Source: an uncultured Nitrososphaera sp. (GTDB lineage: Archaea; Thermoproteota; Nitrososphaeria; Nitrososphaerales; Nitrososphaeraceae). From it: DNA of 50,644 nucleotides. The stretch is from assembly GCF_946478925.1 (NCBI RefSeq), contig NZ_CAMLDP010000003.1, positions 1-50,644 on the forward strand. The letters run 5' to 3'. The translations under genes and the position numbers were made by a program. Below are positions 16,832-23,908 of this stretch, one piece after another (position 1 is the stretch's first letter; each line of letters begins with the position of its first letter). The notes under the pieces were generated by a model. That model searched no databases, was not told the origin of the DNA, and saw only the letters and a program-made list of their open reading frames with translations.

Positions 16832-17443
16832 TTACTTGTATCCTTCCCGGGGAAACTTCATGCCCATGACGCGCGCAGTCGCGTCCTCCTCTCTTGCAAA
16901 CCTCTCGACCGCGGACCAGTTGCGCTCGATGACTTTTACCACCGACGCCGGCACCATTTCGCGCCACGTTCCCCGGTCGCCTTTGTCAAGGGCCTCCCGG
17001 TAGAGCATGTCCTTGACCGACGTGGCAGATATTTCTAGCCTGTCGGCCTTGAGCGGGTTCAGGCGGTAAATCTTGAGCATAACGCGCTCGGCCTTGTCTC
17101 CAGTGTACGACACGAACTTGCCCTCCTTTACGTGCGACACTATCTGGTTTCGAAGCTCCCACGATTTTGAAGAAAGGAGCGGCGGCATGTATTTCGCAAA
17201 CGGAGCGTAAAATGTATAGTCCGACAAGACAGAGACAGAGTCGCCAAATATCGACTCGACCATCTCCTTGCGCTGCTCAAACGAGAAGGGAAAGCTCCTC
17301 GTGTTCACCTCCAAGTTGTCCTTCATAAAGCGCACAGGAAAAACATAGACAGAGTAGTCGCGCTTTAAGGTCGATATTATCGATTCGTGCGCTTTTGTCA
17401 CAGGGTTTAGGTGTGCGAGGTACAGGGCGGCGGTTCTTCCCAT
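16832..17443 (-). CDS. Nucleotidyltransferase-fold protein (NMNAT/PPAT-like)
   Basis: A 203-residue protein with the nucleotidylyltransferase signature: HLNPVTKAH at residues 11-19 corresponds to the (H/T)xGH motif region, and ISATSVKD at 138-145 corresponds to the ISSTxIR motif. The family transfers AMP or CMP to small phosphorylated substrates (NMN, phosphopantetheine, glycerol phosphate). The first motif is divergent (Lys-Ala in place of Asn-Gly before His), so the substrate is uncertain. It is a single gene with its own TATA box. Confidence 0.7.
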   Translation of the reverse strand: MGRTAALYLAHLNPVTKAHESIISTLKRDYSVYVFPVRFMKDNLEVNTRSFPFSFEQRKEMVESIFGDSVSVLSDYTFYAPFAKYMPPLLSSKSWELRNQIVSHVKEGKFVSYTGDKAERVMLKIYRLNPLKADRLEISATSVKDMLYREALDKGDRGTWREMVPASVVKVIERNWSAVERFAREEDATARVMGMKFPREGYK

Positions 17444-17468
17444 GCTCCGCTACCGTTAGACCGATGCC

Positions 17469-17479
17469 CATATAAAAAG
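17469..17479 (-). promoter_or_regulatory. TATA box of the nucleotidyltransferase-like gene
   Basis: CTTTTTATATG on the minus strand, centred about 31 nt before the ATG at 17443. Confidence 0.6.
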
Positions 17480-17529
17480 TGGAAAAAGAAAACTCGTGCG
17501 TATATGCGTATGTGTGTGCGGCCTGCGGC

Positions 17530-17862
17530 TCAGTCCTTTTTGATCTCGATTTCAATCGTCGAGACGTTGCGCGTCCTTCCGTCCTCCGACTTGACAGTCT
17601 CGGAGCCAATCCTGACGTCGCCTATCTTGTAGCCGGCGCTTTCCATCCTCTTGATAGTGATCTGCGATACGTCCACGGCCCTGCCAATGCTCAGCCCCCT
17701 TGCCTTTATGGTGACCTTGGGCTGGTTTGCCAGCTGGATGAGCGTCGAGGTGACGTATGCCATGAGCGGTTTTTTGCCGATGTAGATTGTGTCATGTGGT
17801 CCATCCCTTGAACCCTGTGGAGCGCTTGAATTCTGTGGTGTGCTCGGTTGTGCTTCAGACAT
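17530..17862 (-). CDS. albA: DNA/RNA-binding protein Alba
   Basis: A 110-residue Alba-family chromatin protein. After a disordered 25-residue Ser/Pro/Gln N-terminal tail comes the core IYIGKKPLMAYVTSTLIQL, with the conserved Lys pair region, then the ARGLSIGRAVDVSQITIKR block and the C-terminal beta hairpin TIEIEIKKD. It binds DNA and RNA without strong sequence preference as a dimer. The leaderless ATG lies 27 nt behind a TATA box. Confidence 0.92.
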   Translation of the reverse strand: MSEAQPSTPQNSSAPQGSRDGPHDTIYIGKKPLMAYVTSTLIQLANQPKVTIKARGLSIGRAVDVSQITIKRMESAGYKIGDVRIGSETVKSEDGRTRNVSTIEIEIKKD

Positions 17863-17884
17863 GAAACGTGAGTGGTCGCAGGGC

Positions 17885-17893
17885 TAATTTAAG
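17885..17893 (-). promoter_or_regulatory. TATA box of albA
   Basis: CTTAAATTA on the minus strand, centred 27 nt before the ATG at 17862. Confidence 0.55.
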
Positions 17894-17928
17894 CTATGAC
17901 CGCTTGCAGATTTTTTGAGCAGAATGCA

Positions 17929-18456
17929 TTAGCCCTGAGGCGACAGGATGGTTTCGATGCCGGCGTCGGTCGGTCCAAAGTCCCTTACGACTTCGGACCA
18001 TTTCACGCACTTTACAGACTGGATGGCCCTTATGCCGTCCATCAGGTTGAGCAGCTCCCGGGAGTCTTTGTAGAAAACGGTGGCCACGATGTTTGCCTGA
18101 GGGTCGCCAATCCGAAGCGACGTGCTTATGATGTTCTTGCCAAAGCTACGCAAAAGTTCGGCTACTGCCTCTCCGCAATCCCCGTCAACGGAGATCATCA
18201 GGTCGGCCCTGCGCCAGTGGAACATGCTTATGTTTATGTAGTATTTCTTTTTTAGAATGGTGTGCTCAAGTTTCGCCCTCCTCCGCTGGATGGTCGAAAG
18301 CGGGCTGTCGTACTTGCTCGCAAGAAATGTGCTCTTGACTTCGGCATCCTTTATCATTTCCTTGATTATGCCAATATCGAGGTCATCTAGCACAAGTTTG
18401 TTTACCTGATCCGATTGTTGTGACACAAAATTGCGATTCTTCCCCAAGTTTGACAT
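17929..18456 (-). CDS. Lrp/AsnC-like regulator (tandem copy 1)
   Basis: A 175-residue protein with an N-terminal helix-turn-helix (DLDIGIIKEMIKDAEVKSTF, then SPLSTIQRRRAKLE as recognition helix) and a C-terminal ligand-sensing half (DLMISVDGDCGEAV to KCVKWSEVV). The HTH is diverged from classical Lrp but matches the next gene, its likely paralogue (PLSTxQRR and V-W-S-E/Q-x-V shared). A perfect palindrome overlaps its start codon, suggesting autoregulation. It is monocistronic. Confidence 0.8.
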   Translation of the reverse strand: MSNLGKNRNFVSQQSDQVNKLVLDDLDIGIIKEMIKDAEVKSTFLASKYDSPLSTIQRRRAKLEHTILKKKYYINISMFHWRRADLMISVDGDCGEAVAELLRSFGKNIISTSLRIGDPQANIVATVFYKDSRELLNLMDGIRAIQSVKCVKWSEVVRDFGPTDAGIETILSPQG

Positions 18457-18465
18457 TTTATGTCA
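18451..18465. promoter_or_regulatory. Palindrome TGACAT-TTT-ATGTCA at the Lrp-like start codon
   Basis: A perfect six-base inverted repeat with three-base spacer covers the start codon of the gene ending at 18456. With the related copy at 18512-18526 it brackets the TATA box, an arrangement expected of a repressor site. Confidence 0.5.
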
Positions 18466-18476
18466 GATAGCAATTC

Positions 18477-18484
18477 ATTTAAAT
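18477..18484 (-). promoter_or_regulatory. TATA box of Lrp-like copy 1
   Basis: ATTTAAAT centred 25 nt before the ATG at 18456. Confidence 0.6.
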
Positions 18485-18511
18485 GTTTTAGTATTAAATC
18501 TTTGTTGTATC

Positions 18512-18526
18512 TGATACCATATGTCA
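18512..18526. promoter_or_regulatory. Second copy of the TGA-N6-ATGTCA element
   Basis: TGATACCATATGTCA shares TGA and ATGTCA at the same spacing with the perfect palindrome at 18451-18465, starting 61 bases away on the far side of the TATA box. The left arm is imperfect. Confidence 0.4.
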
Positions 18527-18563
18527 ACCGGCCAGTCGCAACTGGTCAGCGGATGCAACGACT

Positions 18564-19064
18564 CTAGGACAGCGGGGAAATCACGTTCTTGTTGCGGATT
18601 GGGACGGCATACACTTCTTGCGACCACGTGACACGGTCTGTGCCGGTGATGTTCCATATCTTGGAGATTGTCTCTAGGACGTCAGTGCTGTCGCCATAGA
18701 CGAACTCTGCCACGATGTCAGAGGTGCCCAAGTGGACCGCGACGGAGACTATTCCGTCGATTTCTGCAAGTTTTTGCGCGGCCACAGACACGTCGCTGCC
18801 TTTTACCGTCACGTGGATCATGCCCTTGTTGTAGCCGAGTTTTTTGTAGTTCGGCTCCATCTTGCTTTTGACGATGTCTTTTGCAAGTATCATCCTCGTC
18901 CTGCGCTGGACCGTGCTCAACGGCACCTTGAGGTCCTTCGATATTTGCTTGTTGTCGCGTCCGGCAACAAGCAGGCTGACTATCTTGAGATCCAGCTCGT
19001 CTATTCTTACCACAGATTTGCTATTTAGGTCACGGGCAAGGATAGTTTTGGTGTTTTTCCTCAA
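18564..19064 (-). CDS. Lrp/AsnC-like regulator (tandem copy 2)
   Basis: A 166-residue Lrp/AsnC regulator: helix-turn-helix IDELDLKIVSLLVAGRDNKQ and ISKDLKVPLSTVQRRTRMIL, then a RAM-like ligand domain from about residue 75 (GMIHVTVKGSDVSVAA, VSVAVHLGTSDIVAEFVYG). It shares motif positions with the neighbouring gene at 17929-18456. The TTG start is supported by a TATA box centred 29 nt upstream. The effector is unknown. Confidence 0.85.
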   Translation of the reverse strand: MRKNTKTILARDLNSKSVVRIDELDLKIVSLLVAGRDNKQISKDLKVPLSTVQRRTRMILAKDIVKSKMEPNYKKLGYNKGMIHVTVKGSDVSVAAQKLAEIDGIVSVAVHLGTSDIVAEFVYGDSTDVLETISKIWNITGTDRVTWSQEVYAVPIRNKNVISPLS

Positions 19065-19088
19065 CCCCTAGGGTATATTGCCCCATCC

Positions 19089-19099
19089 ACATATACTTA
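19089..19099 (-). promoter_or_regulatory. TATA box of Lrp-like copy 2
   Basis: TAAGTATATGT on the minus strand, centred about 29 nt before the TTG at 19064. Confidence 0.6.
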
Positions 19100-19226
19100 T
19101 TTGCCCAAGTATGCACTAGAAAGTGAGTTTTAACGTCATAGGCGGCCGCTGCCGACGCCTTTTGCATCGCTTGCAGACAGCCCATGCGCCAAGCTCGACG
19201 CATTTCAGGCTCCGGACAAGTTTTCA

Positions 19227-19236
19227 GTTAAAATAT
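19227..19236 (+). promoter_or_regulatory. TATA box of the membrane-anchored surface protein gene
   Basis: GTTAAAATAT centred about 31 nt before the ATG at 19263. Confidence 0.55.
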
Positions 19237-19262
19237 CCCGTCGTGCAAGCATCACCATATAC

Positions 19263-19802
19263 ATGGCGCAGGAAAGAGTCGTGCTTTTGTGCGCAGCTTT
19301 TGCCCTTGTAGCCGCGGTCGTGGTCCCGACAGCCTTGGCCGCATCTGCCCAGGCCGCGATGAGCATCGAGGCAAACGCACCCATAATCAAGGTCAAGCCC
19401 GGCGAGAGCGCCGTCAAGAACATAGTTGTATACGGCACGGGCGCCGACAACATGCAGATAACAGGCATCACCTTTGGAAATGGCGAGGGATATTTCCGGC
19501 TAGGAAACGCGCTTCCAGTGCAGGCGACGTTGGACCCTGTAACAGGCAAGCTAAAGGCCGAAGTGCCGCTGATAGTCACGCTACCGGCACAAATACAGAA
19601 GGACGCCGAATATCCCTTTACAGTCACCGCCACGTCCGGCCAGACGAGTGTGCAGGCAGACTCGCATGTCCTAGTCGTGGTCGTGACGGCGGAAAGGCCG
19701 CAAGACTCTGACTCTATTCTGACAGTATTGTACGTGGTGATGGCTGCAGGAGGGGTCGTGTCCATCATCATCTACAAAAAGATAGCGTCAAAGAGATCAT
19801 AG
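19263..19802 (+). CDS. Membrane-anchored extracytoplasmic protein
   Basis: A 179-residue protein with a signal peptide (VVLLCAAFALVAAVVVPTAL, probable cleavage after ALA), a beta-rich Ig-like ectodomain of about 115 residues and a C-terminal membrane helix (ILTVLYVVMAAGGVVSIIIY) followed by a KKIASKRS cytoplasmic tail. This type I topology puts the ectodomain outside the cell. No catalytic motif is visible; a structural or adhesive role at the surface is likely but unproven. Confidence 0.75.
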   Translation: MAQERVVLLCAAFALVAAVVVPTALAASAQAAMSIEANAPIIKVKPGESAVKNIVVYGTGADNMQITGITFGNGEGYFRLGNALPVQATLDPVTGKLKAEVPLIVTLPAQIQKDAEYPFTVTATSGQTSVQADSHVLVVVVTAERPQDSDSILTVLYVVMAAGGVVSIIIYKKIASKRS

Positions 19803-19843
19803 CTTACTACAAATACGCCCGAGCTTAAACAAGCGGCAGGCTC

Positions 19844-20326
19844 GTGGGCAAGGAAAAGATCAAGTGGAAGATAGAGTACGACTATACGTATTACAAGGTC
19901 TACGACAACAAGGGAGCCCTTGCCGGCTATTTCTTCCCCCATTACGGGGGCAAGGATTCGGAGGAGGAAGAAAACGACGATCGAATAGAGAAAATGAACA
20001 AGAACCACGAGCAGGTGGCGCAAGGCACGCTCCTTGTCCCGATGGCCAAACTCGACCTCCTGGACCACGAGGAGGGAATCGACATCGACTATGCCATAGC
20101 GTCGCTTGACGCAAACCTCATCCGGACGAGATTCTGGAAGGACTGGCTTGTCAAAAACGCAAAAGAGCTGTCGCTCTACGGCGCAAGGGTTTACACCGCA
20201 AGAGAAGACCGCAATATGCTGTCTGTCGCAATCGGTGCATCTGGCAACATCACGCTTGGCGAAAAGGAGGTCAAGGAATTTCTGACACCGCTCCTTGACA
20301 GGCTGCACGAGGACGGCCTGCTCTAG
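19844..20326 (+). CDS. Hypothetical soluble protein
   Basis: A 160-residue acidic protein, not recognised. It begins with WKIEYDYTYYKVYDNKGALAG, has a highly charged middle (EEEENDDRIEKMNKNHEQ) and ends in a helical segment KEVKEFLTPLLDRLHEDGLL. No signal peptide, membrane segment or metal motif is visible. The start is GTG, with a TATA-like stretch about 30 nt upstream. It lies in line with the methyltransferase gene that follows after 39 bases. Confidence 0.65.
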   Translation: MGKEKIKWKIEYDYTYYKVYDNKGALAGYFFPHYGGKDSEEEENDDRIEKMNKNHEQVAQGTLLVPMAKLDLLDHEEGIDIDYAIASLDANLIRTRFWKDWLVKNAKELSLYGARVYTAREDRNMLSVAIGASGNITLGEKEVKEFLTPLLDRLHEDGLL

Positions 20327-20365
20327 GTTATATAGGGTCTACAGGCAGAGAAAGAGTGCATACTA

Positions 20366-21346
20366 ATGAAGGCCCAGTTTGCGCACCATCTCGTTTGCCT
20401 GCAGCACAACGACAAGCAGATAAGGCTAGTGCTGGAGCCTCTTGCCGTCGACGACAAGAACGAGAACGAGTGCACTGAGGGTTTTTTAAAGTGCCCCGAG
20501 TGCGGCGCCCTCTATCCCGTCATCCAGGGCGTGGCAATCGCAGTCAAGGATTTTTCTTTATACGCTGCCGCAAGGTCGCAGACGTACGGCAGGTGGCTCC
20601 TTGGCGCCAGCACCAAGGAGATGAAAGAGTTCCTGAGGGAAAAGGGGAGCAAACTTTCGCCCGAAACTGCAAACGACAGGTACGAGGAGGGAGGAAGCTG
20701 GTTTGTCCCGTACAGGTGGACCCAGTACGAGCACACTGAGGAGGACCGCTTTATACAGCACATGAGGTGGCACCTGCGTCCAAACGAGGTGTACAACCGC
20801 GTGGTGCACGGCATAAACAACGACATGGACGGCACAGTACTTGACATGGCGTGCTCCATGGGCTACAGCACGCTGCTCCTTGCGCAGAAATACGCCTTTG
20901 CAATAGGAATCGACCTGTCATTTTCATTCATCAGAGAAGCACGCAAAAAGATGCAGGAGAAAAAGCTTGGAAACGTCGAGTTTTGCGTCGCTGACTCACT
21001 TGCCCCGCCATTCCACCCAAACAAGTTCGACCTCGTGCTTGCGATAAACCTGCTGGAGCTTGTCGACGCGGAAAAACTGCTTGCGTCTATCCACAGGATG
21101 CTAAAGCCGCACGCAAGCACCATCATAGCCGACCCGTACGACTATAACCGTGACCCGCCGCCGAAAAAATCGTACGACGGGCAGTCGTTCCGCAGGCTGG
21201 TCGAGGACTCGGGTTTTGAGATATTCGAGAAGAGCAGCAAGAACGAGTCGTACATACCATGGGTGCTCAAGGTGAACGAGCGGGCGTACCTCTACTACTT
21301 TGTTGATTATTTGAAGGCGCAAAAGAGGTCAAAGGAAAAGTTCTAA
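20366..21346 (+). CDS. Class I SAM methyltransferase with an N-terminal Trm112-like zinc domain
   Basis: A 326-residue fusion. Residues 1-60 resemble Trm112: Cys11, Cys36 and the CPEC pair at 43-46, followed by [11 protein letters not shown]. Residues from about 150 on form a class I methyltransferase with motif [16 protein letters not shown] (157-171), acidic loop GIDLSF and motif IV-like [13 protein letters not shown]. Trm112 normally acts as a separate activator, so here activator and enzyme appear joined. The substrate is unknown. A TATA-like GGTTATATAGG lies about 33 nt upstream. Confidence 0.8.
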   Translation: MKAQFAHHLVCLQHNDKQIRLVLEPLAVDDKNENECTEGFLKCPECGALYPVIQGVAIAVKDFSLYAAARSQTYGRWLLGASTKEMKEFLREKGSKLSPETANDRYEEGGSWFVPYRWTQYEHTEEDRFIQHMRWHLRPNEVYNRVVHGINNDMDGTVLDMACSMGYSTLLLAQKYAFAIGIDLSFSFIREARKKMQEKKLGNVEFCVADSLAPPFHPNKFDLVLAINLLELVDAEKLLASIHRMLKPHASTIIADPYDYNRDPPPKKSYDGQSFRRLVEDSGFEIFEKSSKNESYIPWVLKVNERAYLYYFVDYLKAQKRSKEKF

Positions 21347-21390
21347 CTTGACCCGATCTGTTTAATAGCACGCACTCTTTAACGGCGACT

Positions 21391-21642
21391 ATGCCAACTG
21401 CATATGTGCTCATCAACTGCGATCTGGGTTCCGAGGAGGAGATAATAAGGGAACTGAAAAAGATGCCCGGGACGATAGAGGTAAGCGGAGTCTACGGCGT
21501 ATACGACATCATTGCCAAGGTCAGTTCAGACAGCATGGAAAAGCTGCGGGAAACCATCACTTGGCATGTACGCAAGATAGACAAGGTGCGCTCGACTCTG
21601 ACCATGATAGTGATAGAGGGCCAGGGAGAGAAGAAAAAGTAG
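21391..21642 (+). CDS. Stand-alone RAM (Lrp/AsnC ligand-binding) domain protein
   Basis: An 83-residue protein consisting of only the effector-binding domain of Lrp/AsnC regulators: AYVLINCDLGSEEEIIRELK, GTIEVSGVYGVYDIIAKV and RSTLTMIVIEG. It lacks the helix-turn-helix. Stand-alone RAM proteins bind amino acids and can assemble with full Lrp proteins, two of which are encoded nearby at 17929-19064. The TATA-like TGTTTAATAGC ends about 25 nt upstream, consistent with a leaderless ATG. Confidence 0.88.
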   Translation: MPTAYVLINCDLGSEEEIIRELKKMPGTIEVSGVYGVYDIIAKVSSDSMEKLRETITWHVRKIDKVRSTLTMIVIEGQGEKKK

Positions 21643-21682
21643 CTGCAAGCCAGGTTTATTATCTCTCCATTTCTTTTCTGTT

Positions 21683-22588
21683 TTGTTGAACTCTATAGAG
21701 GCGATGGCGCAGGACATCGGGCGTCAGCTTGACGACCTTCCGCGGCTTGTATTGCCTGCACCTGCCGGAAATGTTGCATTTGTAGGGTCCGGCGACTCGT
21801 ACGCTGCAGCTCTTGCGGCATGCTACCTTTCATCAGGCCGCGCTACGTGCTGGCGCCCGGCAGATGTCATTTCAGACCCCTCGCTGCTTGTGGGCCGCAG
21901 TGCGTGTTTTGTTTCGATATCCGGCAGGACTCGCTCCAACATCCAGGCTGCAAGCGCCGCAAGAAAGGCAGGCGTGCCGACTGTTGCAATAACGGCCGAC
22001 GGAAAAAGCCCGCTTGCAAGTGCCTGCGACAGCGTTTTTGCACTCGACTTCAAGAGCGCCGGAAAGACATCTGGTACGATCAGTTTTGCAGCAAGCATGC
22101 TTGCCTGCACGCACCTTGCTACGCAGGGCAAGACGGGCTGCCCAGCAGACCTGAACGAAATCTATGCCAGAGCGTCAAAAGCGGCTGGAAGGCTTGCAGG
22201 CAGGGTCCGCACCGGTTCTATAATCATGCTGGGCGACTCGCTTCTCTTTTCTGTGGCTATGTACGGCGCGCTAAAGTTCAACGAAGTATTTGGCTCAAGG
22301 GCGCAGGCGTATCCACTTGAAGAATTCTTTCATGCGCCACTTTTCGGGCTCAAATGCAATGACCAAGTCATTGTCCTTGGTACAAAAGGCGACTATGTGG
22401 CACTTGCAAGGCGCGTCAATGGATTGCCTGTCGACTGCAGCGCATCTGTGCCCGTCGAATTGCTGTTTTATGCGGTATTTTTCATCCAACACCTTGTGCT
22501 TGCGGTTGCAAAGAAAAAAAGGCTCCAAGAGTGCTATTTCATGCGCAACAAAAGACTGTTAAAGACAAGCTCGAAAGTCATTTACTGA
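21683..22588 (+). CDS. SIS-domain phosphosugar isomerase-like protein
   Basis: A 301-residue protein with two SIS lobes: the first has FVGSGDSYAAALAACYLS and SISGRTRSNIQAASAARKAG, the second IIMLGDSLLFSVAMYGALKF with YPLEEFFHAPLFGLKCND. The layout resembles the isomerase half of GlmS and the archaeal phosphoglucose/phosphomannose isomerases, with the Glu-x2-His pair of the second lobe present. The TTG start follows a TATA-like GTTTATTATC. It converges with the rhodanese gene, overlapping by seven bases. Confidence 0.8.
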   Translation: MLNSIEAMAQDIGRQLDDLPRLVLPAPAGNVAFVGSGDSYAAALAACYLSSGRATCWRPADVISDPSLLVGRSACFVSISGRTRSNIQAASAARKAGVPTVAITADGKSPLASACDSVFALDFKSAGKTSGTISFAASMLACTHLATQGKTGCPADLNEIYARASKAAGRLAGRVRTGSIIMLGDSLLFSVAMYGALKFNEVFGSRAQAYPLEEFFHAPLFGLKCNDQVIVLGTKGDYVALARRVNGLPVDCSASVPVELLFYAVFFIQHLVLAVAKKKRLQECYFMRNKRLLKTSSKVIY

Positions 22589-23373
22589 CCGACCGGAAGG
22601 TCTGGCCTGTTGCCCCATTCGCCCCACGAGCCAAGGTACATCCTGACATTTCTGTAGCCGAGCATCTTTAGCACCACAAAGCTGTTTGCAGCCCTGTAGC
22701 CTCCCTGACAGTAGGTTATCACCTCCGCGTCTTTTGGGATTTTCGCATACATCTTGGCAAGCTCTGCCTTGTCCTTGAAGGCCGCGTCCTTGACGTTGTC
22801 GTTCCAGTCGATGTTGACCGCCTTGGGTATGTGGCCAGCGCGCGCCGCCCTGATTGCTGACCCGTCAAACTCTTGCTTTGAGCGCGTATCTAGGACTATA
22901 GTCTTGTTCTTTTTTATCGCCGACTTGATCATATCATAGCCGGCGAGGATCTTTGGGTCCGGCCTGCCTGCGAATCTAGAGTGCACAAACGGGTTTGTCT
23001 TTTCCTCTACGGGCAATCCCTTTGTCTTCCACCCTTCAAGCCCGCCGTCAAGCATCGCCACTTTTGCGTGCGAGAAATAGAGCAATAGCCACACACCCCT
23101 TGCCGCAGATGGCCCCGAGACGCCGTCATAGAAAACCACGAACTTGCTCTTTGAAACGCCAATGTTTGACAGCAACAGTCTTGTCTGCTTGTTGAATTGC
23201 CTGATGCCGTCCTTGGACGTGTCTATCCAGTGAAACTGCATGAGGTCAATGTTGACTGCACCCGGCACGTGGCCCTGTGCATAGTCGGAAAATGGCCTTG
23301 CGTCCACGACAAGCAGGCTCCCGTCCTTTTTTGCAATGCGAGCATCCAGTCCCTCTGGAGATATTACGAGCAT
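22582..23373 (-). CDS. Thiosulfate sulfurtransferase (tandem rhodanese)
   Basis: A 263-residue two-domain rhodanese. The C-terminal domain has the active-site loop CQGGYRA with Cys222; in the N-terminal domain the corresponding loop has Asp (FYDGVSGPSA), the usual inactive domain. It would move sulfane sulfur from thiosulfate or 3-mercaptopyruvate to an acceptor in the cytoplasm. The six-residue loop with Gly-Gly is of the thiosulfate rather than the mercaptopyruvate (CGSGVT) type. The promoter region shares a T/A-rich segment with the divergent DtxR-like gene. Confidence 0.9.
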   Translation of the reverse strand: MLVISPEGLDARIAKKDGSLLVVDARPFSDYAQGHVPGAVNIDLMQFHWIDTSKDGIRQFNKQTRLLLSNIGVSKSKFVVFYDGVSGPSAARGVWLLLYFSHAKVAMLDGGLEGWKTKGLPVEEKTNPFVHSRFAGRPDPKILAGYDMIKSAIKKNKTIVLDTRSKQEFDGSAIRAARAGHIPKAVNIDWNDNVKDAAFKDKAELAKMYAKIPKDAEVITYCQGGYRAANSFVVLKMLGYRNVRMYLGSWGEWGNRPDLPVGQ

Positions 23374-23445
23374 CGCTGGAAAGTTTTTTTACAAAGTTAA
23401 TATTTATTTCCGTAGGCATGACCCTCATGTGGAGCCTCTATAACG

Positions 23446-23904
23446 TTGGTTAGGAAAAAGACGGTGCAAAAGGGCGACCGCCTAGAGTCCATCCGCGATG
23501 CGCATAACGTGGAAAAGATGGCAAGGACCACCCGCATGGAGGACTACCTCGAAGTGATATACGAGCTCATCCAGCACAAGGGCTATGCGACCACGGTCGA
23601 CATTTCCAATTACCTCAACGTCAGTTCCCCAAGCGTGACAAAGATGCTCCAGCGCCTGAGCGAAAGCGGCCACGTCAACTACGAGAAATACCGCGGGATA
23701 ACGCTGACTGAAGCCGGCGTTTCAGTGGCCAAGAGTATGCACGACAGACATGGCGTGCTTGCAGAGTTTCTCATGATGATAGGAGTCGACGAGGACACTG
23801 CAAACCGCGACGCGGAAGGAATCGAGCACCACCTGCACCCCGAGACCCTCAAGAAACTGGAAGAGTTTGTCAAGCTGGCCAAGAGCCAGGGGCTTGCCCG
23901 CTAG
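23446..23904 (+). CDS. MntR-like manganese-dependent regulator
   Basis: A 152-residue DtxR/MntR-family regulator. After a basic N-terminal extension of about 30 residues comes MEDYLEVIYELI, where Asp33 and Glu36 match Asp8 and Glu11 of Bacillus MntR. His102, Glu124, Glu127 and His128 (EGIEHH) complete the MntR metal set. The winged helix VDISNYLNVSSPSVTKMLQRL is clear. This contrasts with the iron-type paralogue at 8124-8588. The start is TTG; ATG at 23518 is an alternative. Confidence 0.88.
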   Translation: MVRKKTVQKGDRLESIRDAHNVEKMARTTRMEDYLEVIYELIQHKGYATTVDISNYLNVSSPSVTKMLQRLSESGHVNYEKYRGITLTEAGVSVAKSMHDRHGVLAEFLMMIGVDEDTANRDAEGIEHHLHPETLKKLEEFVKLAKSQGLAR

Positions 23905-23908
23905 CACT

